From Notolepis coatsorum (taxonomy: Eukaryota; Chordata; Actinopteri; Aulopiformes; Paralepididae): DNA of 64,000 nt. The stretch spans positions 76,946,811 through 77,010,810 of the forward strand of contig OZ020589.1 in NCBI GenBank assembly GCA_963971535.1, written 5' to 3'. The position numbers and the translations under genes are program-made. The notes under the pieces were generated by a model, which worked only from the letters and a program-made list of their open reading frames with translations, made no database searches and was not told the origin of the DNA. Of this stretch, positions 22,678 through 37,194 are shown piece after piece. Position 1 is the first letter of the stretch, and every line of letters starts with the position of its first letter.

Positions 22678-24130
22678 TCAGCCGAGCCCTGGCCCGGCGC
22701 GACCATGATCAAAGTCCCGCGCTCCTGACATACCCGCCCCAACAGCTGAGCTATCAGGTGTATGGGGGGGAACACGTACAGAATCCCGGGCGGCCACAGA
22801 TACATCGAGAAGGCATCTACCCCCAGAGAGGGGTTGTCCTTCCGACTGACCGAGAACCACAAGGGGCACTGGTGGGACTGTCTGCTCGCAAACAGGTCCA
22901 CCATGGCCTCCCCGAATCGGTCCCAGACCTGTCTGACTATGTCTGGATGTAGTCCCCACTCGTCGGAGTGAGGACCCCCCCGCAACATCACATCTGCACC
23001 CACATTCTCCCTGCCGAGGATGTGGAGAGCCCTCAGGCTGCACAGATTGAGAGACGCCCATAGCCAGAGCTCGACCGCCGCCCGGTGCAGACGGGGGGAG
23101 CGTATTCCTCCCTGTCTGTCGATATGATGCTGATGTCGTGTTGTCCGTCCTGATCAAAACATGCTTGCCCACCACAAGGTGGCAGAGCCGTTTGAGGACC
23201 AGAAGGACTGCCTTCAATTCCAACACATTGAAATGTAGTGCAGACCGGGCAGCATGGTCCTGCCAGCTGCCCCCTACTGCGTTGGCCTGACACGTCCCCC
23301 CCATCCCGCGAGCGAGGCGTCGGTGAAGACTGTGACGTGTGACAGCCTGCTGCCCATGGGGACCCCTCCCCAGAGGGCCAGGTCCCCCAGTACTGACATG
23401 GGAACCTTCAGCCGCTTCCACTTGTCTCTCACCGGGTCTATTTCCATACTGGAATAACCACCTCTGTATCCTCCTCATGAAGAGGAGGCCAAGAGGGACC
23501 ACAGAGTGAGCAGATGCCATCATACCGAGCAGGCGCATCACAGACAGCGCCGTAACCATCCTAGGACGGAACCTCCAGAGCGCGCAGAGAACATCCACTC
23601 GCCGCCGCTCTGAGAGGGATGCCCATATAGACCTTGAGCTTAGAAATAAGCCCAAGTACTCCACTCGTTGACTGGGAAGAGGAGTACTCTACTTCCAGTC
23701 TACAGCAAAACCCAGGCGGGTGAGGAATTCCACCACCTGCCTGGTATGAGACCTGGCGATCTTCTGACCAGCCGAGGACCAGAACGTCGTCCAGGGTAGA
23801 ATAAAATTCGTATCCCCTGACGACGCAGCGCTGTCTCCACGCACTTGGTGAAGATGCGAGGAGCCAGAGAGTAGCCGAACGGCAGCCTCTGGTACTTGTA
23901 CGCTAAGCCCTGAAAAGGAAGTGTAGGTATGTCCTAGGAGGGAAGATCGGGATGCGAATACACATCCTTCAGGTCTATGGAGGTGAACCAGTCCCCCACC
24001 TGACATCGCTTAACAGGTGGGTGACGGTCAACATTCTGAACCTTCCATGGGACAGGTCCAGTATGGGTCTGACACCCCCCCCCCCCCCGATTTCTCGGGC
24101 ACCAGAGAATATCGGGAGGAAACGCCACTC
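22678..24130 (-). pseudogene. DIRS-2 reverse transcriptase / RNase H, broken
   Basis: In coding order on the minus strand: DWFTSIDLKDVYSHPDLPS (RT palm, about 23940-23995), a region like LTRLGFAVDWK (about 23690), EYLGLFLSSRSIWASL (about 23650), and an RNase H-like domain with LELKAVLLVLKRL and VLIRTDNTTSASY (about 23120-23230). Next comes HQCPLWFSVSRKDNPSLG in another frame (22840-22890), typical of the region between RNase H and recombinase in vertebrate DIRS. At least three frameshifts separate these blocks. The order RT-RNase H-recombinase matches DIRS and rules out a Crypton. Confidence 0.75.
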
Positions 24131-24289
24131 ATCGCGTCCTCCCATGGGACCACGACGACGGCCTGCTTCGCCGCCAGAGAACGAATCTCCTCGGCCAGGG
24201 CTGTCACTGCCGTGGACTCTGATAATAGAGTCTGTACCAAACCCAAAAACGGAGGGCGGGGGTGTGTAAACTGTAACACAAGCGCCGCC

Positions 24290-26220
24290 CTCAGCGTTCT
24301 CTCCATCCACACCAACATATGGCTACTACTGCAGCCATACGTGGTAAAAAATTCCAAAGCGCCCCCGCCGCCAACTGCCGCTGGTCCGCTAGGAATCGTA
24401 GATAGGTGGCCCGGTCCCTCCCGCTGTGTGTCGCCAACCCTGGTCTCGCCAACCGTGCGAGCAGGGTGTCCCGCGGAGCCGGGACTCTGACTCTACCAAC
24501 CAGGCAATCGCACCCAAGGGGGGGACCCCGACAGAAGGCGCGGTCTGATACGAGGGGAGCGGCCATCACCCCTGGTGATATAGGCTCCCCCGCTGAGCAT
24601 CTTCCTGGCTTAGCTTGCTGAGGACAGCCTGCTCTGCAGCTGGACATGCATGGTGTGTGGTCCCACACTGCCCGATAGGGTGGGTCTCTACACACCGTAG
24701 CCATGTAGTGATATTACTACCACCCAAATTACATGTGCCTAACTGACCACCGCGGGATCGGAAGTCCAGACGGGGGAGGCACTAACGTAATACCCGGCCT
24801 GGCGAGGGCGGGGCTGGGGGGAACCCACGCTGCGACCTCCTGGGCCTAGAGTTCCCCCTCTGACAGACATTTTTAGATACAGGGAACCCTGCTCCGTCGA
24901 CAGATACAACACCAGGCTCACCAAACACAGACGCACGACGTGTGGTGTGGGAGCCGCTTGACAGCACAGCATTCTCATAGTAGGTGTCAGCCCCTGTCTC
25001 CATAAGAAGCGAAATGTGGGGCCGCTTGCGCTTCACTGGAAGAACGCGGCCCGTTGGGGACAAATCAGAGCCTTGAGTCCCGTAGCGTAGCGGGGGGGAG
25101 TAACCGGAGAGCGTGCTAGACACTGCTAGATGGCAACGCTTTTTTAGGGCGTGCCCATCTAATATAGCCGATCCCTCGGGCCCGCCGAGGCTGTCGGCCT
25201 TGTGATCACCTGTTTTCTTTGTGTCCAGGGTATCTCAGGCAGGGGAAACATGGCCGCTGGCCGGGGGCCTCGCCGCAGCCGCTGGCGCGGCCGTGCTCTG
25301 GCGGCTTGGAGCCCAGGTCAAATACCGCCCGTGCCTCCGTGGACAGACCAAGGTCCACCCGCGGAGAGGGGAGCCCTGAGGAGGAGACCCCTCCCCTCCT
25401 CAAGGGGAGATTGCTCCAACCAAAGATGCCTGTGAACAACCGTTGACAGCATCCTAGCCCTCCCTGCGGTTATAGCTTGTGGCTGGGTCAAAAGCTGAAT
25501 AACCTCAAAACCTCGCGTGATGGTTTTGATGTCGGCTGGCCCTAAGGCCCCACCACCTGACACCATTTTTGACAGAAAAGCAGCCAATTGAGCAATGTTG
25601 TTAGTTGCTGCTAAATTCTGTATCGCGGCGGTATAAGCTTCATCAGCCCACCAGCCACCTGCCGGGCCGACTCACCTCTTGGCGTCGGCCGGGCGGGATA
25701 CCGTTTCATGTCAGGGCAAAGGACTGATGCCACCTGCTTCACTAAGCACAGGATACCAGTGGCGGCTGCTGACCAAAGTCTATTACTAGTGAAGCACTGC
25801 TCCACTAGTAGTCATGCAACAACCTCCACTGCGGTGTGCACCCGTGAAGGGATAAATGAATGAAAACTCTATTAACATATTGCAGAATGGGCTAGCCAAA
25901 CACACACAATTGTTAAGGGGATGCAGACCAGAGAAAACGTTAGTCCTGTCTACATCAGGGTCCCCCTTTTTCAATTCATAGATTCACAAAATACACACCT
26001 GCCCTGAGCCCTGTCGTCAGCCCATCCACCCATGTAAAGGGTAAATAAGCCTCCGCTAAAGCCCCAACATTAGACACCGATTGACCATCAGCATGAATGG
26101 TTAAGAGGAGGGAAGAGTAAAGACAGCCCCGGCGGGGTACATGGGAACGGCGCCCCAACATTGTAGCATTAGCACCAGCTGTGCACGCTAAGATACTTGG
26201 AGAAACATCCAAAAGTGAGT
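24290..26220 (-). pseudogene. DIRS-2 gag-like region, broken
   Basis: Minus-strand frames upstream of RT include GFEVIQLLTQPQAITAGRAR, HLWLEQSPLEEGRGLLLRAP (about 25400-25520), VGALAEAYLPFTWVDGLTTG (about 26000-26080) and a proline/glycine-rich part (24780-25120). W-L-x-L/S-then-LL-AP patterns occur in DIRS ORF1 proteins. This is recognition by position and pattern and is less certain than the RT. A LINE-B fragment interrupts it at 25845-25980 and a hAT element ends it at 26230. Confidence 0.45.
25845..25980 (-). mobile_element. LINE family B 3' fragment (antisense)
   Basis: The minus strand reads the family-B 3' UTR: GGGGGACCCTGATGTAGACA, CCCCTTAACAATTGTGTGT and TTCTGCAATATGTTAATAG, ending in TTTTCATTCATT. 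Inserted into DIRS-2. About 135 bp, non-coding. Upstream CAGTGGCGGCTGCTG (25759) looks like a hAT end but has no partner. Confidence 0.75.
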
Positions 26221-26229
26221 CATGATGAC

Positions 26230-27348
26230 CAGTAGCGGCGCCAGAGAATTGGCCTCGCGGGAGCTTTGGAGGGGCTGGATTGTTTATAGCAGGGGCTAAT
26301 GAATTTTAATGCAACAAACAAAATAACGGCTAATATAGGCTAGGGGTCGGCTATTAGGTTTGGCCACGGGCCATATTTTCCACAAGCCGTTTCTTGGCGG
26401 GCCAGGATCAAAAACAATGACTAATTTAATATACTGATATTGAAAAAAAAAAAACGTTTTTCTCTGGTCTGCATCCCCTTAACAATTGTGTGTATTGCGC
26501 CGTACTGTATTGTACCCGTTCTGCAATCTGTTTTTCATTCATTCATTCATTCATGAACAGCAGATCAGCTGTTGCAGTCAGATCACCGCGGCGGGTAACG
26601 AACAGATCAGAATGCATGCAAACACGACTCACCATACCTTGTTTGTTGTTAAGTCCTCCAAAATCCCTGCTAATGTTTGAAACATGTCACATATCCACTC
26701 GCCGCCCTCCAATTCCAGATTGGCGTTGAATGCAGCAGCTACTTTATCTGCCAACTTGCCTCGTTGTTGTTGTTGTTGTTGTTGCCACATATTATGCAGA
26801 GAGGACGTCGGCTCGGCACGCAAGAATCACCGACCTGTTGCGATAAACCCGTATTTTATGTATGGCTCCTGTTTATTAAAAGAAGCGTTATATTTCCCCG
26901 TTCTATCCAAAGATGTTTGTTTTGTTTTTTTAACTCGCACGCATCTCGAACACGGAAGTGAAAGTGCGTTAGGGAAATAATATACATGCGGCCCGGTGGG
27001 ACTATTCCATTGGTTCTCCCAGTCCACGTGACCATTTCTAGCATTTCAATTGGCTATAGTGACAGACATGCTTTTGATGACGTCCGGTAGATAGATACAG
27101 CTTCACAATAAAAGAGGTGGAGATACTCATCACGCAAACCCACGATAATGTTGCCGTCTCTCTCTGCCAAATTTCTCAGTTCTTCGCTTGATATAATTAA
27201 TACAAATGTCCAATATAATGGAATTCGTAATGTATTTTATATATAAATAAAATAAAAAACATAACTGGGAGGGGGGGCTTAGAGGGGGCTAAGCCTTTTT
27301 CAGAGGGGGCTTAAGACCCTGCTAGCCCCTCCCCCCCTGCCGCCCCTG
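26230..27348. mobile_element. Non-autonomous hAT element, TSD ATGATGAC
   Basis: Ends CAGTAGCGGCGCC and, inverted, CAGGGGCGGCAGG. Flanked by the exact 8-bp duplication ATGATGAC (26222-26229 and 27349-27356), the hAT hallmark. Lies inside DIRS-2, so it is younger. Contains a LINE-B 3' end (26456-26556) and a short GTT run (26763-26783). No transposase is recognisable. Confidence 0.82.
26456..26556 (+). mobile_element. LINE family B 3' fragment
   Basis: GGTCTGCATCCCCTTAACAA through TTCTGCAATCTG and an ATTCATTCATTC tail, matching the end of the copy at 2555-3867. Nested in the hAT element above. Confidence 0.8.
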
Positions 27349-27356
27349 ATGATGAC

Positions 27357-27690
27357 CACCTTTATCCAAATATCCCGCCCCCCCCCCCCCCCCCCCCCCG
27401 TGCCAATACATCGCCCGGTCGTCTCACGAGACAACGAGCAGTATTACACATGCCAGTACCAATTCCTGCCAGCGCAGGTCCTACCTGAGCGCGACGTAGC
27501 TCGACTGCTAAACGTCGCGCGAAGTCCATCGGCCCGCTGTCAAGCGACGAGGAAAAAACACAGGATAGGACCGCCGTGCTGTGGACGTGCCGAGAAGGAT
27601 CCGGGGGCTGGCGTACTTCTGGCGAAGCCCAACATTGCGTAATCATTCTCTACATAACAATCTCCAGTTCAGAAGTGCATCTGAGCTGCT
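27357..27690 (-). other. 5' leader/gag portion of DIRS-2 right of the hAT insertion
   Basis: Contains a C-run (27377-27400) and a minus-strand frame of about 94 codons (27362-27646) with no clear motif. By position it is the 5' untranslated/gag start of DIRS-2. Confidence 0.35.
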
Positions 27691-27957
27691 TCCGCGTTGG
27701 AAACAAATGAGGAAGGGTGAGGCGTGACCACTTCCGGCGTAATATAGAGGACACATGGGAGTGGCGTGGTCACGTGCAAGTGGGTGCATTTGTTTTGTTT
27801 CCCAGAGCACACTAGGTGCTGGAGATAGTGTTGTATCTCAGTAGGCAGAGCGAGACGCGAAGCCAGATGATATATAACTTAAATTCATTCGGCTGTTTTT
27901 CTCTTCCTGTTTTCGCTCATTAGTTCTTCCCCAGATCCCTGATTCATACATCCCCAG

Positions 27958-28255
27958 GTGGGGTATCATTGGAAAGCCACACTCATTGGCTACAACCCTC
28001 CACAATAATTTTCGAGATTGGATCTAGATTGACGGAACTAGAGCCCCAAGAGTCGGGAGTGGTATTTTGCACAATACCGTGTACTTTGCACAAGCCTCAA
28101 ATACCGGCATGTAACTCGAGAACCGCTGAACGGATTTTGGCGGATTTTGGCGCTATCGACAGGCAACAAATAAGCCTTCAATTCGATATATATATTGTAT
28201 TACAAAATATGCACACCCAAGCCACTAGGGGTCGGCAAAGTGCCGGTGGGCAAAT
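27958..28255 (+). repeat. Dispersed repeat B, copy 2
   Basis: Same ordered landmarks as 9236-9500, with small indels. Truncated on the right where the Rex1-like LINE begins. Separated from DIRS-2 by about 80 bp. Confidence 0.75.
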
Positions 28256-28261
28256 CGTCCT

Positions 28262-29527
28262 AAAACCGGTATTCACTGACATATTTAACCTGTCCTTAGA
28301 ACAGGCTGTCATCCCCACCTGTCTGAAGAAGTCCACCATCATCCCTGTACCCAAAAAATCTACGCCCGCTTGCCTCAACGACTACCGCCCTGTAGCTCTC
28401 ACCTCCATAGCCATGAAGTGCTTTGAGAAGCTAGTGAAGGGCGACATCTGTTCCTCCCTCCCCATCAAGCTGGACCCGCTGCAATTTGCATACCGCCCCA
28501 ACAGGTCCACGGAGGACGCCATAGCCCATGTGCTGCACACAGCAGCATCACACCTGGACAAGAGGCAGGGGAACTATGTGAGAATGCTGTTCATCGACTA
28601 CAGCTCAGCATTCAATGCCATAGTCCCCTCCAAACTCAGGGACCTGGGCTTGAACTATGACCTCTGCCAGTGGGTCTTGGACTTCCTGACAGGAAGACCC
28701 CAGCTAGTGAGAGCAGGCAACTGCACCTCCTCATCCATCACGCTCAACATAGGGGCCCCCCAGGGCTGTGTTCTGAGTCCCCTCCTCTACTCCCTGTACA
28801 CACATGACTGTGTGGCACAGCGGAACAACAACACAATCATCAAATTAGCTGATGACACAGTAGTGGTGGGCCTGATCTCTGCCAACGACGAGAGGGCCTA
28901 CCTGGAAGAGGTAGAGAATCTGTCGCAGTGGTGTCAGGAGAACTGCCTCTCGCTGAACGTCAGCAAAACAAAAGAGATGATTGTGGACTTCAGGAGGTCG
29001 GGGTCAGGGACTACAGCCCCCTCAGCATCGACGGGGCACCAGTTGAGAGAGTGAACAGTTTCAAGTACCTAGGAGTCCACATATCCGAGGACTTGACATG
29101 GACCACACACATTGACAGTGTTGTGAAGAAGGCACGGCAGCGCCTCTACTTCCTCAGGCGCCTAAGGAAGTTCCAAGTCAGTCAGAAGATCCTTAAGAAC
29201 TTCTACTCATGCACAATAGAGAGAATCCTGACTGGCAATATCACCTCCTGGTTTGGGAATAGCACCGCACAAGACCGCAGCAGACTACAGAGAGTGGCCC
29301 GTTCAGCCGAACACACAATTGGAGGGGGGCTTCCCACTCTCCAGAACATTTACAACAAGCGGTGCATGGGTAAGGCTAAGAGAATTATCAAAGACTCCAG
29401 CCACCCAAACAACTGCCTCTTTGAACTGCTGCGGTCAGGCAAGCGATACCGGAGTCTCATGGCAAGCACAGAAAGACTCAGAAGAAGCTTCTATCCCCAG
29501 GCCATCAGGTTGCTCAATGAACAATAA
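28262..29527 (+). pseudogene. Rex1/Babar-like LINE reverse transcriptase, frameshifted
   Basis: Begins near [18 protein letters not shown], then [74 protein letters not shown] and the catalytic LADDTVVVG (about 28846). The frame is lost near 28995-29010 and resumes one frame over with [20 protein letters not shown] through ITSWFGNSTAQDRSRLQRVA to the stop at 29527. The endonuclease domain is missing through 5' truncation. Apart from the frameshift, both halves are open, indicating moderate age. Confidence 0.82.
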
Positions 29528-29734
29528 CACTATGCAACAACCATCAAACGCACTCACAGCACACACATCCACACGCTAGTGTTGTCACGATACTGGAATT
29601 TCGACTTCGATACGATACCTTGAAAAGTATCGATACTTCGATACCATTTCGATATCAAAAAAAAAAAAAAAAAAATTATATATATATATTTTTTTTTTTT
29701 TTTTTTTTTTAAACAAATTTAGCTTTTGTTGCTG

Positions 29735-29815
29735 GTTGATTCTCCTCAGCTTCTCTCTGGTACTATAAGATAAGATAAATAAAACACTTTTAAAACCCTT
29801 TGTTTATCTTTAGAT
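29735..29815 (+). repeat. Second copy of the intron-exon 2 junction inside the hAT left arm
   Basis: GTTGCTGGTTGATTCTCCTC, AGCTTCTCTCTGGTACTATA and onward match 32812-32895 (the exon 2 start plus acceptor and intron) at most positions. A stretch of exon and intron has therefore been duplicated to the far end of the element. Confidence 0.85.
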
Positions 29816-30064
29816 CACACATTTAAAAAGAACTGTTCATCTCACTTCAATCATTTTTATTGCAGATGCAGAAGTTAGAACATAGTATTTTCTCAAGCAG
29901 ACAGATGTAAACACTCACTGTAATCTGTGTTGCATGTACCTGACAAACTGAACTGTTTGTATTACAGTTGGTAACAGTTTTGATAAAGATAACAGGGCGA
30001 GGGCTATATGTGTAACATATATAACTTCACAACAGCAAAATTACTAGTACTAGTAGTAGTAAAC

Positions 30065-31115
30065 AATAATTAAAACTTTTTTTTGCATTAGTGAAAACAA
30101 TAAGGACACATTCAAAAGGCAGGGTAAGAAAAAAGTGCAATCTTATGCATTTTCAAGTCAAGTTCTTCTTAGGTAGTGCATTACCTTCTCATACCATTAC
30201 ACCTACTAATACCACCTTCTCATACCTTCTCATACAACCTTCTAATACCTTCTCATACCACCTTCTCATACCACCTACTAATACCTTCTCATACCACCTT
30301 CTAATACCTTCTCATTACACCTACTAATACCTTCTCATACCACCTTCTAATACCTTCTCATACCACCTTCTAATACCTTCTAATACCTTCTCATTACACC
30401 TACTAATACCTTCTCATACCACCTTCTCATACCTTCTCATACCACCTACTAATACCTTCTCATACCACCTTCTAATACCTTCTCATACCACCTTCTCATA
30501 CCTTCTCATACCACCTACACCTACTAATACCTTCTCATACCAACTTCTAATACCTTCATACCACCTACTAATACCTTCTCATACCACCTTCTAATACCTT
30601 CTCATACCACCTTCTCATACCTTCTACATTACCTAGTGATACACATAAAGCATAAGAGCCGTGGAAGGCTCGCCGTCGTCGGGTAGAGTAATCCAATATA
30701 CAGGTCCAGTCGCTCTTGACCCGGAGCTCCTCGGATGCAATCACCACTAGGGGTCTGACCAGCCTGGATAAGCGTCCAGATAACGTCAGGAACGATGGGG
30801 GTACTGATAACTGTAGGACTCGAACCGAACGATGCACAATACCTACTTAGTACTTATACCTTATCATACCTTATATAAAGGCCTCAAGTAAAAAAAAAAA
30901 CTGCAATCTTATGCATTTTCAAGTAGCAGCCAGCAACTAGCAAATGAAACAATATTCTTCTTGAGGTAGGGCATTTAGACAGCAGAATGACTAAAACAAT
31001 AATTCAAACTTTTTTGCATTAAGCACACATTCAAAAGGCACTAAAGTGCAAGTACAAAAAAAAAGTGCATTTTCAAGTTAAATTCTTTTTAAATAGGTAG
31101 TGCACTTATTCAACG
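30065..31115 (-). repeat. Triplicated 3' module of the hAT element
   Basis: A block with AAAC(A)ATAATT(C/A)AAACTTTTTTTGCATTA, ACACATTCAAAAGGCA, AAAAGTGCA and CATTTTCAAGTCAA(G)TTCTT occurs at about 30065-30182, partly at 30890-31020, and at 31005-31110. It lies downstream of the transposase stop. The minisatellite below sits between copies. Confidence 0.7.
30180..30640 (+). repeat. Minisatellite, units of TACCTTCTCATACCACCTTC type
   Basis: About 35 interspersed short units (TAATACCTTC, TCATACCACC, TACTAATACC) in irregular order over about 460 bp. It resembles higher-order shuffling of 10-13-bp blocks. Internal to the hAT element. Confidence 0.9.
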
Positions 31116-31168
31116 GCCTCAGACTAATCACACATAAGGTGGTGCAAGTAGTGTAATAATGTACTAGC

Positions 31169-33660
<2,492 letters not shown>

Positions 33661-33727
33661 CTTAGTTCACTCAGCTAAAATGTTTACTGAAGAGTGAAGA
33701 CGCCGACGGCTCGCTCTGTGAGGGGGA

Positions 33728-33790
33728 GGGCTGGAGGGGGAAGCGTGCTCTGAACAGCTGGAGGGGCAAGCGTGCTCTGAACCGCGTGTC
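33728..33790 (+). repeat. Short tandem duplication near the hAT right end
   Basis: CTGGAGGGG(G)AAGCGTGCTC followed by TGAAC occurs twice, about 29 bp apart, upstream of exon 1. It may be transposase-binding or promoter DNA; the role is not known. Confidence 0.6.
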
Positions 33791-34345
33791 AACAAACTTC
33801 CGGTAGAACACTGCCAGCGGGTACCGATACTACAGAAAGTATCGGTATTTCGGGAAATGAGTATCGTAACTGTTTTAAATATTCAGTATCGATATTTATC
33901 GATACTTCGATATTTTTGACAACACTACCACACGCACACACTCACTTTAAACAAACAACTCACTGCAGCACCCACTTTACACACTTTAGAACACCTAAAC
34001 ACACTTTATATTTATTGGCAAAGAATTTGCACTACAACCCATACCTCAGTACACCTTACTGTAAATTGTACCTAAATTGTACCTCATCCCATTTCTGCTT
34101 TGCACTATATAGTATATTGTAATTAGTATATTGTATAGTATATTGTATGGTAACTCAGTTACTTCTACTCTGCATTGAACATTGTACATATGTACATACT
34201 GAACACTTGTGTCTACGTACGTGACTTCTATTTTATACTTACTATACTTATTTTATTTTATACTTATCCTTTTGTCTAGCACAGTCTCTGGAGCGTAACA
34301 GAAAGAAGCATTTTGTATAAAAGTATTCTGTACTTCTGTATGACA

Positions 34346-35347
<1,002 letters not shown>

Positions 35348-35552
35348 AGGGGCACTCCACCAAATAACAATGCTGATTTATTTTGCACATAATCTCACAC
35401 ACATCCAAACAGACGACCAGTGATGTCATCTGGGACATTGAATCCTTGTGCTGTGTTATTTACAGCTCAATTAAATTATAAGGCAGCAGTCCTTATAAGT
35501 CAAGGTATTGCTATTTTTTTTCATTTCATGGAGGTGTCATTTAAGTGCCCCT
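35348..35552. mobile_element. Short TTAA-type MITE
   Basis: Begins AGGGGCACTCCACC after TTAC(A) and ends with the inverse of AGGGGCACTTAAATGACACC before TTAA (35553-35556). About 205 bp, no coding capacity. One target copy has a mismatch. Confidence 0.5.
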
Positions 35553-35963
35553 TTAAGAAAAAATATACTTTGTTATTTGTTCTTGAGATTAATGTAGGCT
35601 TTAATTCCTACAGTAATATCACAGAGATTACTCAATGATAAGGATAAATTAAGCCACTTAAAGTGTTATTTCACCTCGTCAAGGCAATATGTAGGTGGTG
35701 TTGCATGTTGGTGTAAGTGGTGTAGAGAGGATGGTGTTGCATGTTGGTGTAGAGAGGATGGTGTTGCATGTTGGTTTAGGTGGTGTTGTAGAGAGGATGG
35801 TGTTGGTGTAGGTGGTGTAGAGAAGATGGTGTAGGTGATGTAGAGAGGATGGTGTAGGTGGTGTAGAGAGGAGGGTGTTGGTGTAGGTGGTGTAGAGAAG
35901 ATGGTATAGGTGATGTAGAGAGGATGGTGTAGGTGGTGTAGAGAGGAGGGTGTTGGTGTAGGT

Positions 35964-37131
35964 CAGGGGTGTCAAACTCATTTTCACAGAGGGCCACATC
36001 AGCATTATGGTTGCCCTCAAAGGGCCAAAGACCGTATAAATGTTAATGTAATGTAAAATAAATGTAGCTACTCATTTACATATTGTTAAACATGTTGTTT
36101 CTGTATTTATTACTTATTCAAGTTATACACATTGCATATGCATTTGCATAGATGTAAAAATATATGTTAGCTTATGTTATTTTAACAGATAATTTTAGTT
36201 TATCAGAACCCCATATTACTCCATTAATCAATGATCAAACCATTCAAGTAAATAACAAAGAAGAAGTTCATCAAATACAAGCTATGACATTAAGTTTGTT
36301 CAAAACCTTTTTGTCACAGTCAAGAGGGGCAGAACTAACAACTGAGCTGCAAAGAACACATGGGACAGATGTAGCAGATGTTACAAAAACAAATGGCTGC
36401 ACACAACCTTGCAGAGGCCATACATCCAACTAATGGAAGATAGTTTAATTAACTTTAATTAACAGATTGCAGAATGGGTACAGTACAGTACAGCTCAATA
36501 CACACAATTGTTAAGGGGTTGCAGACCAGAGAATGACTTTCGACTTGTTTACATCAGGGTCCACCATTTTAAATTCGTAATGAAATTGCTATTATGTGTC
36601 TGCATGAACACACAACTGTAACTGTACTAAAAAATAACAAAATAAGGGTTGTCTCAGTTCACAACTATATTGGTCAAGTTTTGGGTGGGACTTGTTTGCG
36701 TCCCTACAGCTTCTTATTCAATTGAGCGAGATACTCGGTTATGTCACACAGCCAGTTTGCATCTGACAGTTCAGACAATATTTCTTCAACCTTTGTTACC
36801 TATTCCGCCTGGATCTTTTTTGTATTTTGGGCTGTAAAATTGTCAAAGAATGTCTGAGGAGTAAGTGCTTTTGGCTTTTTTCCTTTGTTACTTCATCAAT
36901 ACCTCAGATGTTCAACATACATGTATGTGTAAGAATGTGTAATAACTAAGGCTGTCAAAGTTAAAGCTTTATTAACGCATTAACCCACAATTATTTTAAT
37001 GCCGCTATTTTTTAACCCAAGGTTAATGTTTATTAAAAAAAAAAAAAAAAAAAATTATAGCTCTTGGGGGGCCACATCAAATGACGTGGCGGGCCACATT
37101 TGGCCCGCGGGCCATGAGTTTGACACCTATG
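35964..37131. mobile_element. Non-autonomous hAT element, TSD GTGTAGGT
   Basis: Ends CAGGGGTGTCAAACTCATTT and, inverted, CATAGGTGTCAAACTCATGG. Both ends are followed by GGCCC-rich palindromic DNA (GGGCCACAT / TGGCCCGCGGGCCA). Exact 8-bp duplication GTGTAGGT at 35956-35963 and 37132-37139. Contains an antisense LINE-B 3' end (36440-36590). A plus-strand frame of 89 codons (36164-36433) has no recognised domain. Confidence 0.88.
36440..36590 (-). mobile_element. LINE family B 3' fragment (antisense)
   Basis: The minus strand reads TGGACCCTGATGTAAACAAG, then AACCCCTTAACAATTGTGTG and CCATTCTGCAATCTGTTAATT. Nested inside the hAT element, which is inside the minisatellite. Confidence 0.78.
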
Positions 37132-37194
37132 GTGTAGGTGGTGTAGAGAAGATGGTATAGGTGATGTAGAGAGGATGGTGTAGGTGGTGTAGAG

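Larger units (their letters stand above)
21631..27878 (-). mobile_element. DIRS-type retrotransposon DIRS-2, defective
   Basis: About 6.25 kb, coding on the minus strand. Both ends read AAC on the plus strand (21631-21633 and 27876-27878). Inverted terminal repeats run about 21650-21900 and 27690-27870 (shared GCTCTGCCTACTGAGATACA, TTACGCCGGAAGTGGTCACG). The internal complementary region at 21950-22052 joins the two outer ends at GTT (22006-22008). In coding order it contains gag-like, RT/RNase H and recombinase remnants. It is broken by frameshifts, a LINE fragment (25845-25980), a hAT element (26230-27348) and a deletion of the recombinase catalytic half. No target-site duplication, as expected for DIRS. 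Confidence 0.85.

Noticed and set aside
22469-24490. Plus-strand frames across DIRS-2
   Set aside because: The conserved RT, RNase H and recombinase motifs are all on the minus strand; plus frames are antisense artefacts of G+C-rich DNA.
25759-25844. Second hAT element starting CAGTGGCGGCTGCTG
   Set aside because: Only one end is seen, with no matching inverted end or 8-bp duplication; too weak to list as an element.
21631-27878. Crypton or casposon-like DNA element
   Set aside because: RT and RNase H motifs accompany the tyrosine recombinase, and the ICR structure is specific to DIRS retrotransposons.
30180-30640. Repeat array as a CRISPR
   Set aside because: Units are contiguous and shuffled without unique spacers, inside a eukaryotic hAT transposon.
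36164-36433. 89-codon plus-strand open frame
   Set aside because: Lies inside a hAT element, has no domain I recognise and is AT-rich chance-like.
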